64,000 nucleotides of DNA from Tupaia tana (Eukaryota > Chordata > Mammalia > Scandentia > Tupaiidae), in the NCBI GenBank assembly GCA_026018925.1, contig JAKSZU010000011.1:9320485-9384484 (forward strand), written 5' to 3'. The position numbers were made by a program, and so were the translations under genes. The notes beneath the pieces are model-generated. The model saw nothing but the letters and a program-made list of their open reading frames with translations. It ran no database searches and was not told the DNA's origin. Shown piece after piece: positions 55,157 through 64,000 of this stretch (positions within the stretch are counted from its first letter, which is position 1; the number at the start of each line of letters is the position of its first letter).

Positions 55157-55378
55157 GAGCCAGATGGTGTTGCAACAGTAAAATACAGTGCTCTGCGAAG
55201 CAATTCCGCATGAGAAGGTTCTCAGTTGAAGTCCAGAGATCTCTTTGAGATTTTTGCCCATGATCCAGGCCTGGGTGAGGGTTGGGAGAGGATTGCTATA
55301 TGGGACCCTACTGGATGTACAATCTGTCTTATTCTGTCTCTCTCACTCATGGAAGAAATAAACTTTTAAAAAATTCTA
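55157..55378 (+). mobile_element. Old tRNA-derived SINE, third distinct class
   Basis: GGGAGCCAGATGGTGTTGCA head, CAGTGCTCTGCGAAGCAATT, body with GATCCAGGCCTGGGTGAGGG, TCTGTCTCTCTCACTC, AAGAAATAAAC tail. Confidence 0.6.
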
Positions 55379-55379
55379 T

Positions 55380-55694
55380 TTGAGGTGCTACTTCTCGACC
55401 TACTTCTTTTTAGCCAGTGCTGAGGTATAATGATTGATCAATATCATTGACTATCTTATTTTATATGTATTATTTCTTTCTGTGTTTTTTATCCCTGAAG
55501 TTTTTGGCCTAAAATTTCCTTTTTTTACCCACCCTCTTCAGGCACTATGGTTTTTGTTGCTTTTCTGATTTTATTTGTTTATTTAATTTTTTTGTTTTTA
55601 TTTTTATTTTTTTCTGAAATAATAAACCTTATTGATTTATTTTAAAACTTTTTAAATACATTCAATCATGTATATCATCATTACAGAATGCAAA
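55380..55694. other. Unassigned AT-rich sequence
   Basis: Mostly T-rich. 55655-55695 (ATTCAATCATGTATATCATC) resembles sequence at 24942 and 25178, so a shared unnamed repeat is possible. Confidence 0.35.
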
Positions 55695-55842
55695 ATGATT
55701 ATTATTACTTTTAGTTTGCTACAGAGGATGTGTACTCACCAGAGAGACAGGGAGATGGTGAGAAAGCAAGCTACCAGGTCCAACCATGGTTGGCTGTGTG
55801 GGGGTCCAGCACCCTAACCACCATGCCACCTGCTGGCCCTAC
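55695..55842 (-). mobile_element. tRNA-derived SINE, short form, minus
   Basis: TAGTTTGCTACAGAGGATGT, AGAGAGACAGGGAG, then head complement ending CACCTGCTGGCC. Confidence 0.85.
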
Positions 55843-56563
55843 TTTTCTGATTCGAAGTGTCCATTTTGTAACCCCTGGTGTCTTTCAAGTCTCTTAGTTT
55901 GAAATCTGAAGGAAATAAGAAAGTGAGTCAGAAATCACTTCTTGTTACACAGTGCCAGAAACGAAGCAGGACTGTGCTCAGTGGGAAGGCATTTGTCCAT
56001 CTTCACTTCTAGGGAAGTGAAAGTAATTCCTTCTCCTTCTCTTTAAATTCAATTCTCTCATCTCTATTCCAAAATAGAAAAGGACCAGGAAGAACAGACA
56101 AATGATGGACGGTCTCGGTAACATATATTTATCACCTTTAACATCCCCATCGTGTCTTTGTGGCTTGTCTTTCTCCTTTAGCCGTGACTCCACTAGTAAA
56201 AATTATATGAGTCATGTCCAATTCCACATTTAGCAGTTTCTAAAGCTTTGTTAGTGTGCAGGGCAATGAATATGAAATGAGGTCTACATTCTTTATTTGG
56301 ATTAAGTTTAAAGCTTTTCAAATAACACCATCTGAAAATGTCATAGCATGACAAAGCAGCCATTCCTATGGGAGGGAATGTACTCACAGGGCACAGGACT
56401 CAGGGAAAAAAACACACTGTTCATCTTGCTATCTTCTACTCACTGCTGCACAAGCCGGCTTCCAGCGTTTTTAGATATGAATGAAAGAAAATTTAAAATG
56501 AACATTAAGGGCATTTTTCTGATGGAGAATAATCTAGAGGAGAAGGCTAAAATAGAGTGATTA
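55843..56563. other. Unassigned sequence
   Basis: Nothing recognised. Confidence 0.5.
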
Positions 56564-56569
56564 ATATCA

Positions 56570-56790
56570 AATGGTGTGGGTCAGAAGTTAACAATGACTT
56601 GAGGGCCAAATTGGACCTATGTTTGGAAATAAAGTTTTACTAGAACAAAACCATGCCTGTTCATTTACATGTTACCTATGGCTGCTTTTCCACCACAATG
56701 GCAGAGGTGTATAGTTGCAATAGGCTAAAATATTTGCCATCAGTCCCTTTTCAGAAAGAGACAGTTTCCCCACCCCTGTTGTAAGTGATT
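56570..56790 (+). mobile_element. hAT-Charlie-type nonautonomous element
   Basis: GTTTGGAAATAAAGTTTTAC, CATGCCTGTTCATTTACATG, TACCTATGGCTGCTTTTCCA, GCAGAGGTGTATAGTTGCAA, AGGCTAAAATATTTGCCATC and CCACCCCTGTTG give a long ordered match. Same family type as 9318/10515. Confidence 0.85.
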
Positions 56791-57653
56791 GTTGATTTCT
56801 ACTCCAAATCTGTTCCTCACTTTCCTTTCATAACATGGTCTTGATTTGTCTACAATCTCAGCTGTCTCCCATGCAGCCCAGACGTTTCAAGAGATGCTCA
56901 TCATCCTCCATCACTGGAAGTGAACGTGACTGGTCCAGCGGTGACCCCAGCAAGTTGGTCACATTAATTGGAATAGGAGCTCAGGTCTAAGTCAATCAGC
57001 TCGCCAAAATCCCCCAACTACAGAGACTATTTGAAACATCAGTTATAAGATCTAATTTGAATCATAGGAATAAAAGATTTCTCCAGGTTTCTGGGACATA
57101 AGTTTCTCTGCTTGTAATAGAAATCCATTGGAAAAGACACTGTCTCCTTTGCTGGGTATTGTATGTGGTAAGGTAGCCCCTTAGCACCCAGAAGAAAGTC
57201 AGGAGGAAATGTAACCAGTGTAGGGAAGAGCACAGTGAAGAAGAATGCAGAGAACTCAATCTAAAATCCAGAGTAAGCTATCCTTGGAGATTTCTTTACT
57301 TCTGGTATTGCAATTACGTAAATCAATTAATTTAATTATTCTTAAGCCAGTTTGCATGCTGGGACTTTTGTTACCTGTAATATAAAGATATCTTTTTATT
57401 TTTAGGTCTAAAATTGTCTTTACACTTGGACAGAACTACTTTCTATTTCCTCCTACCCATAACTCTTTGTAGCTGCTTCTTTGGGTCACTGTCCAGCAAC
57501 TTATTTAAAGGGGACCACAGTCTTCAGAGGTCAGATCCCAATCTTTGTGATACTCTAAGGCATCTGTACTCTTTCATATGTCTTGCCACTACCCTTCTTC
57601 TTTATATTTTTTATTATTTATTTTACTTTAGTTATTATTATTTTTTTATTATT
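56791..57653. other. Unassigned, possible ancient DNA repeat
   Basis: TCACTGGAAGTGAACGTGAC and CAATCAGCTCGCCAAAAT vaguely resemble an old DNA-transposon remnant. No gene recognised. Confidence 0.35.
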
Positions 57654-57654
57654 A

Positions 57655-57800
57655 TTATTTTAAGTTTGCTATAAGGCACATGTTCCCAGAGATATAGAGA
57701 GAAAGTGAGAAAGCAAGCCACCAGGTCCAGGCCTTGAACTGTGGTTGGCCATGTTGGAGTCCAGCACTCCAAATACATGACACCTGCTGTCCCCACCACT
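57655..57800 (-). mobile_element. tRNA-derived SINE, short form, minus
   Basis: AAGTTTGCTATAAGGCACAT, GAGAGAAAGTGAG, CCACCAGGTCCAGGCC, end CACCTGCTGTCCCC. Confidence 0.85.
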
Positions 57801-58009
57801 AATCTCCTTGATTAGAAATCAGAAAATCTGTGTGTGACGTCTTAGGCTTGCAACTCTTCATTTGACTTTCCACTTTTGGCCTTCAGAAAAGTCCAATAGT
57901 TTCAATATGGTTTGTAAGACCTTCTGCCTTTGTCTTTCATTCCTTCCCCAGCTCTACCCTGGAGCATTTCATCCTTACTCTACTTTCTTGTTACACTAAT
58001 TTTTGTATT

Positions 58010-58093
58010 TGTTCCTGCTGTATTTGGATGTCCCTATCAAAATCCATCTGTTGGGACCTGGCCATATTGTAGCGCTGTTAAGGGAAAACTTAA

Positions 58094-58143
<50 letters not shown>

Positions 58144-58690
58144 AAAGATTTTTGCAATAAGGGCACATGTACTCACCAGAGAGAGAGGCAAAGACAGAAA
58201 GAGGGAAAGTGAGACATCACCCCCCAGGGTAGATGGCCTCACCATAACCCCTTCTCCTTCATTCCTCTCTCAGGACTTTGGGTATACATGCACAGGTGCC
58301 CAGTATGAGTTTCAAGTCATTAGATCTGGGACTCAAACCATGGTCAGACATGTGGGATTTAGCACCTTAGCTACTGTGCCACCTGCTGGCCCCAAAACTT
58401 AGTCTCTTTATAGTGTTCCAGGGTGGGGCTTTTGGATGTGATAAGGTCATTGGGGCAGGGCTCCTGTAGTTGAAATCTGGTGGGTTTATAGTAAGGGAAA
58501 GAAGACCAGAGCAGGCACAAACTTTCAGTTAACCATTCCGCTGAAGTCTGCCCTCCACCATGCTCACCTCCACTAAGGTCCACCAGCTACTGGACCTTGG
58601 ACCACCAAACTGTGAGCTGAATAAATCTCTATTGCTTTACAAATACCCAATCCCAGATACTTCTGTTAGTAATGCCATAATCAACCTCTT
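58010..58690 (+). mobile_element. MST/THE1-type MaLR LTR split by a SINE
   Basis: 58015-58092 (TTTGGATGTCCCTATCAAAA, CATCTGTTGGGACCTGG) and 58395-58690 (GGGCTTTTGGATGTGATAAG, AGCTGAATAAATCTCTATTG, CCAGATACTTCTGTTAGTAA) are the two parts of one solo LTR. AATAAA is retained. Confidence 0.75.
58095..58394 (-). mobile_element. tRNA-derived SINE with (TC)n, minus
   Basis: A (TC)n tract at 58098-58142, then ATTTTTGCAATAAGGGCACA, GA segment, CACCCCCCAGGGTAGATGG, head end CACCTGCTGGCCCC. Confidence 0.9.
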
Positions 58691-58979
58691 TCGTATCGAC
58701 ATTCATTAACATATACTGCTCCTGTCTCTCTCTTTCTGCCTCTCTATCTCTCAGAAGAAATAAATTTATAAAAAAAAAAAAAGGAAAAAAATGACTTTAC
58801 TAATTCCCAAAAATTTAGCTTGAGAATTAGCTAAATTTAGCTAATTTAGTTCCCTTAGCTCCTATTGCCAGCCACCACAGTCTTCCCATTTCACAATTCT
58901 TCTAATGTTTAGCTACTTGTTCGAAATCTATATTCATAAGTACACTAGTGGTGACGTAAAGGCTAAGACTAGTTCTTCT

Positions 58980-59065
58980 TTGTTGTTGTTCTCTCCTAAG
59001 TCCCAAGTCCTTAGCATAGTGTCTGGCCCAGAACTGATCCTCAATATATATTGTCTCCTAGCTAA
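58980..59065 (+). repeat. LINE2 or MIR 3' tail fragment
   Basis: CCTTAGCATAGTGTCTGGCC and TCCTCAATATATATTG match the shared LINE2/MIR 3' end. Confidence 0.5.
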
Positions 59066-59530
59066 ATAAATCGTTTTGACTATTTTAAAAGTTGAAGTTA
59101 CCAAAACCACCCATGTTTAAATGCAGAGTACATTTCGAGTGACTCATGTCTAGTGACTTGAAGAGAATGTTGGATAAACACTAATAAATTCTTATTCTCT
59201 GACTCTGTTTCTCAGAAAACGTACAGAACATCAGCCTTTAATTCTGACATCCATTTGTATCTGAAAACGTTATCTGGCTGCCAGTTCAATCCTCAGAATA
59301 CACTATCTCCTACTTCTGAACTTCTGTAAAGTATTTTATAAATCTCTGTAGGTGACAAAACAGATCCAAAGAGAGTAAGTACCTTGACCTGCTTGTCACA
59401 TGGGAACCTACAGCCACTGTCCTCTCTACCATCCATGCTGATGTTCAAACTGAGAGGACAACTTCTGAGTTTACCTGAGTGAAAAGTGTGCATTTGCTTG
59501 GGTTAGCATGACTCCAGATCTGAACTCATG
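59066..59530. other. Unassigned; possible MIR piece at 59320-59430
   Basis: AGAGAGTAAGTACCTTGACC with flanks weakly recalls reversed MIR. No gene recognised. Confidence 0.4.
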
Positions 59531-59532
59531 CC

Positions 59533-59578
59533 GTGTGTGTGTGTGTGTGTGTGCATGTGCGTGTGCATGCATGTGGGT
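59533..59578. repeat. (GT)n-rich tract
   Basis: GT units followed by imperfect GCATGT units. Confidence 0.9.
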
Positions 59579-59597
59579 ATATACATACTATTTTGAA

Positions 59598-59672
59598 CAG
59601 AATTGCATGCACTGGAGAATAGAATGAAGTATGAGTCTATTTTGGTGCCAAAAAAATTGAAATCCATGCATA
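59598..59672. mobile_element. Mariner-like MITE fragment
   Basis: TTTTGGTGCCAAAAAAATTG and AAATCCATGCATAGG match the middle of the MITE at 41593 on the opposite strand. A SINE cuts it at 59673. Confidence 0.55.
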
Positions 59673-59941
59673 GGTTTTTTTTTTTGGAGAGGTTTTTGCT
59701 ATAGGGCACGTGCGCTCGCCAGACAGACAGAGAGAGACAGAGAGACAGAAAGTGAGAAATCACCCCCCCCCAGGGGGGGATGGCTACACCGCAATCCCTT
59801 CTCCTCCATTCTCCTCTCGGGATCTTGGGCACACATGCACACGGGCCCGGTGTGAGTTTAAGCCACCAGGTCCAGGACTCGAACTGCAGTAGACTACATG
59901 GGAGTCCAGTGACATAGCCATCACGCTAACTGCTTGTCCCC
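59673..59941 (-). mobile_element. Young tRNA-derived SINE, minus
   Basis: GGAGAGGTTTTTGCTATAGG, GTGCGCTCGCCAGACAGACA, C8/G7 hairpin block, head end CTGCTTGTCCCC. Near-consensus. Confidence 0.93.
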
Positions 59942-60016
59942 ACCTAGCATGATTTTCAAGTTGCCACGTCCAGGATTTGAACTACAGTTGGCCATGCCTT
60001 ACATCTGCTGGCCCCA
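59942..60016 (-). mobile_element. SINE head fragment, minus
   Basis: CAAGTTGCCACGTCCAGGAT, TTTGAACTACAGTTGGCCAT and CATCTGCTGGCCCC are the head end of an older reversed SINE directly beside the young one; the rest is absent. Confidence 0.75.
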
Positions 60017-60753
60017 GAATATCACTCATTTTTATATCAACAAAATTTCCTAAGACTTTGAGTTAAAAACTTATAGAAGCTTGTAAATTTCATTGATCAG
60101 ATGTGCAGTAGCCCAAGTTGTTGACCCTCAGAGTTCATATATGTTAGGATAGTCTCTCGTGGGTCAACCAGAAGTCAGTCTGTCTAAGGATAAGAGAAGT
60201 CTTTTGAGTGAGAGGTCATTCGAAGTAAAAGAGAGAACAAGTAAATAGGATCTTTGTATTAGTGTTTTGTAACATGCTAAGTCAGGACTGGGCCTGCTGG
60301 GGCAGGGCCATTCTAGTTTTGCAAACTATCACTCTAGTGAGTACATACCTAAGTCCTTTCTTGAGCAGGGGAAACAAACAAATCAGCCCAATAAAGCCAT
60401 TTAAAAGCATGAGTCCCCAGTAGTATTAGATCAGATCCTGCCCACAGACTATAATCCAAAGGAGAGACACGTCCTCCCTCCGCTGTATCGCACAACCTAG
60501 GCAGTGCTGGCACCTTAATGAGGGAGACGCGTGCTTGACAGGAGGTACTTGTGCCTGATAGGACGGCAGACACTGTGGTGGTGCCTAGCAGGAATAGTAA
60601 CATCGAGCAGATGTGGGCAGAAGACAGTGGAAACCGATGGGCGGTGAAAGTGCAAGATAGCAAGGACAGGCACAGAGAGGTGCGGTTGGAAAAAAGAGAG
60701 AAAAAGGTAAGCTTCAGGTGGTAACTAACCAGTTAACTTATTTATGGAAATAT
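60017..60753. other. Unassigned; CpG-retaining part at 60465-60690
   Basis: 60465-60690 carries about ten CpGs outside repeats (for example GACGCGTGC, AACCGATGGGCGG). No open frame or family recognised. Confidence 0.4.
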
Positions 60754-60754
60754 G

Positions 60755-61045
60755 TGGGGGTCTGGAGGTGGCATAGTGATTAAGGTGCTGGACTCCCATG
60801 TGGCTGGCCGTGGTTTGAGTCCCAGACCCAGAGACTTGAAGCACGCGTGTGTTCTGTGCCCAAAATCCTGAGAGGAGAATGGAGGAGAAGGGATTGTGGC
60901 ATGGCTATCCCCTTTGGGGGGTGATTTCTCTCTTTCTCTCTTTCTGTCCCTCTCTCTATGACTCTCTGGTGAGTGCATGTGCCCTATAGCAAAAATCTCT
61001 CTCTCAGAAAAAAAGAGAGAGAGAGAGAATGAAAAGAAAAAGAAA
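60755..61045 (+). mobile_element. tRNA-derived SINE, long form
   Basis: GGTCTGGAGGTGGCATAGTG head, GGAGAATGGAGGAGAAGGGA body, CCCTATAGCAAAAATCTCTC end and an AG-rich tail. Duplication AAATATGTG on the two sides. Confidence 0.9.
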
Positions 61046-62679
61046 ATATGTGAAGGACAGGAAGGACAGCACTGTAACATACTCGGAGTGGATTTTCTGA
61101 GATCTTAAGCCATGTGTAGTTAAAAAGATATCAGAAAGAGTTGAATGTGACTTTGAAAATTGTCTTTACTTTTAGTGAGTTTAATAAAGAAGTACATATG
61201 ATCATGAGGAGATCACGGGAAAAGAGCAAAACCATTAAACTTGGAGCACTGAAAAATTTCTTCCTTCTCTTTAAAAAGAAAATATTTCCTTAGAACATCT
61301 GTGTCCTTAGTGTGCAATGTTTAAATAAAATAATTTAAGATATTTTATATAATTAAATTATTTTAATAACATAGCAGATAATACAATCAAGAGAAATGGG
61401 ATATGAAATTGGAATGAGTGAGCAAAATGGAAAGGCTGGACCAGAAGAGTTTTCCGTGTATCCCAAAGAAAGTAAGAAGAATCTGAGATTCCAGGGAGAG
61501 GTGTGGGAGAAAAGCTCACACATGGGAGCAGAGGACTGGATTGTTCCTGCTCTGTCATTTCAATTCAGATAATTATGGCAACTATGGGAATAGCCATGTC
61601 TTTCTCTAGCTAAGTTTGTGAGAAAGGAGGTTTACAGCAGCAACCATGCAATTTGGTTGCTAAATAGCCTATGAACTGGTAGTAATGTTGAACTCTGTTC
61701 AACATTCCTGGGGAATTTTCATTCATGTAATAAAAAATATATAATTTGTGACATGGGAGATATGACAATCCAATCAACCCCACTGGATTAGAGCGCCTAG
61801 ACTTTGTTCAGGGAGGAGACAGCTTTGAAAAATTAGACAGGGTTTCACTTATATATAAATTCAGCTGATGTGACAGATTTGTGTGGCTTGTAATGATTTG
61901 TGGTTTTTGAAATGTAACATGAAATGCCAGACAGTGAGTGTTTGGGGACCACCAGCATTGGAGAAGCCTCTCTACAAGGGCTGAACATTATTTATGTTAC
62001 GTCTGTTTTTGCACAGTGAGCAGTTTCATTTTCAAAGTGAAGACCAGGGTCCTTGGATTCTAAACCATAATACTACGGTGACCCCAGAAGCATGTGATTT
62101 CCCAACACACCCAGTCTTCACTGATCTGGCGGTAGAATTTGGGCAGAAGGCACCACAAAACCGCTGGCTTGCAGTTGTTTGACTTTTGTTTTATTTACAA
62201 GTCATAAGCACATTAGAGCCATTGAGCCCATCTCTTACTAAGGCTCTTGCCAGCCCAGAGCAGATGGAGACATAAATCAGGCTCGTCTCCTTTCCTTGAT
62301 ACATGGTCACAGAGGGTTTGTGTCTTGGATCCCTTAGCATCCTGCAGAGAGTTGCATTGTTTCTTTGTGCACTCTCAGCCTCCAAGAGCCAACTGCTCTC
62401 AACTGTTCTCCAACTTGAGGCTAGGAGTCATGCAACTCATGTCTGTGGAGGAAGTTATGTCAGATGTGATTCTTCTTCCCTTCAGCTCCTTGATTATTCC
62501 TAGGCTGTCAGGCCATTCAAATGTAAGGCAGTTTATTCTATGGTCATTATCAACATGCCCCTCAGAATTTGTTCTTGTTTTTCTTGAAGGTATAAATGGT
62601 TATTTTCTTCTCTCAGTAGATATTCCAGGACTTTGATTTGCTTTAACTACATCATCCAAAATAGAAAATCTTATACGGT
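61046..62679. other. Unassigned sequence
   Basis: About 1.6 kb with no repeat or gene recognised. A 129-aa frame at 62247-62636 has no recognisable domain or splice context. Confidence 0.45.
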
Positions 62680-62773
62680 GACTTTTTTTTTCTTGTTTAT
62701 TTTTTTCTTTCGCAGTCAACTTTATTAAGGCGTCATAGCATGCAATAAGATGCACACATTTATAGTGTACAAT

Positions 62774-63025
62774 TCTAGGACAGTCCCATGGTCTGGTGGT
62801 TGAGAGAGCCAGATCCCTCATGGCCAACTCTGAGGGTTGAGTCCTGGCCCCAGCAGCTTGAAAAACACACCAGGCATGTGTATGTATATATGTGTGCCCA
62901 AGCTCCTGATGTGATGATGAAATGGAGATGGCAGGGATCGTGTCTGACAATATCCTATTAGAAGATGCTTTTGCCCTCCTCTTCTCTGTCTCTCTCTCTA
63001 GCAAGCATCCTCTAACAATAAAAAT
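62774..63025 (+). mobile_element. Old tRNA-derived SINE in L1M
   Basis: GGACAGTCCCATGGTCTGGT head, CCTCATGGCCAACTCTGAGG, body, CTCTGTCTCTCTCTCTAGCA and an A-rich tail. Confidence 0.72.
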
Positions 63026-63089
63026 AAGTAAATACAGTATAAAATTTGATGGATTTTGACAAATTTATACACCAGTAATTTTTTTTTTT

Positions 63090-63378
63090 AATTTTTAGAG
63101 AGATTTGTTGTTTTTATTTTTGTTTTGTTTGTTTGTTTGTTTTTGCTATAGGGCATGTGGACTCACCTGAGAGGCAGAGAAACACAGAAAACAAGAACTC
63201 ACGCCTCATGGGGCATGCCCACACCGTGGTCCTGTCTTCTCCATTCTCCTCGTGGGATTTTGGGCACACATGCACATACGCTCAGGGTGAGTTTTAAGTC
63301 ACTGTGTCCAGGATTTGAACCACGGTTGGCCATATGAGAGCCTGGTGACATAACCATTATGCCCTCTGTTGGTCCCAT
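63090..63378 (-). mobile_element. tRNA-derived SINE, long form, minus
   Basis: TTTTGCTATAGGGCATGTGG, GA segment, body CACGCCTCATGGGGCATGCC, head end TGTTGGTCCC. Duplication ATACACCAGTAA at 63068 and 63378. Confidence 0.92.
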
Positions 63379-63932
63379 ACACCAGTAAAATTACTACCAT
63401 AATTGAGATAAAGAACATGTTCATTATCCCTGGGAAGTGCCTGCATCCCCTTGCAGAAATCCACTAGTCTCTTGACTGTCACTCCTGAGCAGATTCATCT
63501 TTTCTAAGGTGTCATAAGTGGATTTATACTGTACATGTTCTTTGTGCCTAGCTTCTTTCACTGAACATAGTGTTTTTGAGTCTTATACATGTTTCTGCAT
63601 TTACCAGATGTTTCTTTGAATTGCTAAGTAGTATTTTATTGTATAATTATAGCATAGTTTATTTATTCTTTCACCTGTGAATGGCTATTTGGATTGTTTC
63701 CAGTTTGGGGTTATTATAAATAAAGTTACTAAGGACATGCGTGTACAAGTTGTTTTAATGAACTTTTCATTTCCTCCTGGGTAAAGGCCTAGGAGTGGGG
63801 TCATTGGGTCATGTAGTGACTGTATATTTAACTTTTTAAGAAACCTCAAACAGATTTACAGAGTGGTATGACATTTTGGACTTCTTTTAGCCACATGTGT
63901 CTTTCAATTGCTCCATTGTGCACCAACACCTG

Positions 63933-63983
63933 TTTTTTTTTTTTTTTTTTTTTTTTTTGTTTTTTTTTTTTTTTTTTTTTTTT
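63933..63983. repeat. T26-G-T24 homopolymer block
   Basis: Two long T runs around a single G close to the window end. Possibly another element's tail whose body lies outside the window. Confidence 0.95.
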
Positions 63984-64000
63984 AGCAGATAACTTCTTTT

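Larger units (their letters stand above)
62680..64000 (-). mobile_element. L1M 3' UTR and ORF2 end, minus
   Basis: ACTTTATTAAGGCGTCATAG, AATTTGATGGATTTTGACAA, TTGCTAAGTAGTATTTTATT, GTGAATGGCTATTTGGATTG, GGCCTAGGAGTGGGGTCATT are reversed L1M 3' UTR in order. Two SINEs interrupt. Runs off the window end through a T-rich block. Confidence 0.85.

Noticed and set aside
62247..62636. 129-aa open frame near the window end
   Set aside because: No domain recognised. Overlapping frames on both strands are similar in length, which points to chance.
1..64000. CRISPR array, bacterial operon or phage island
   Set aside because: The regularly recurring repeats are dispersed SINEs with A tails and target-site duplications, in both orientations and with irregular spacing. 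Everything else is mammalian repeat DNA.

Overview
This is a stretch of placental-mammal nuclear DNA made almost entirely of transposable elements. I see no intact protein gene, no exon set with splice sites, no functional tRNA or rRNA, no CRISPR array and nothing bacterial. The short ORFs are chance reading frames, mostly inside repeats. One SINE family yields the same peptide again and again on both strands.

Organism: the old background (MIR, LINE2, many L1M fragments, MaLR LTRs of MLT1 and MST type, hAT-Charlie, MER2/Tigger) fits any placental mammal. The young layer is one lineage-specific, tRNA-derived SINE family of about 260 bp. I count about 55 recognisable SINE copies in several age classes, roughly a fifth of the window. 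I do not recognise it as Alu, B1/B2/ID, rabbit C, carnivore, bat, horse or hedgehog SINE. One old 7SL/Alu-like monomer relic near 10.0-10.1 kb would favour Euarchontoglires, but this is one weak clue and I do not name a species.

Layout: 0-3.1 kb is a plus-strand L1M ORF2 remnant cut by four SINEs. 3.1-9.3 kb is sparse, with SINEs, MIRs and an MLT1 LTR. 9.3-10.6 kb is a hAT-like element split by SINEs, a 7SL relic and a GT microsatellite. 10.6-19.7 kb has MIRs, SINEs and unassigned sequence. 19.7-24.2 kb holds three plus-strand L1M pieces with nested SINEs. 24.2-28.0 kb has SINEs and a LINE2 reverse-transcriptase remnant. 28.0-32.5 kb has a reverse MaLR LTR, L1M pieces and a SINE fold-back. 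32.5-42.3 kb is mostly unassigned, with SINEs, a MER2/Tigger element hosting three SINEs, an L1 endonuclease-region remnant, a mariner-like MITE and a MER5-type element. 42.36-48.49 kb is a nearly full-length minus-strand L1 with repeats of about 133 bp in its 5' UTR. 48.5-52 kb has minus-strand L1 remnants plus SINEs. 52-62.7 kb is SINEs, MIR, hAT, MST LTR, MITE and unassigned DNA. 62.7-64 kb is a minus-strand L1M 3' end.

How the parts work together: nothing here acts as a pathway. The dependency visible is that the SINEs carry pol III box A and B and A-rich tails with target-site duplications, as expected if mobilised by L1 machinery. No convincing new system was found. The most unusual items are the SINE family and its youngest subfamily, a fold-back SINE junction at 32.1 kb, the L1 5' UTR tandem repeats, a 64-nt T run inside that L1, and a few CpG-retaining stretches that no repeat explains. 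All family names are from sequence recognition alone.
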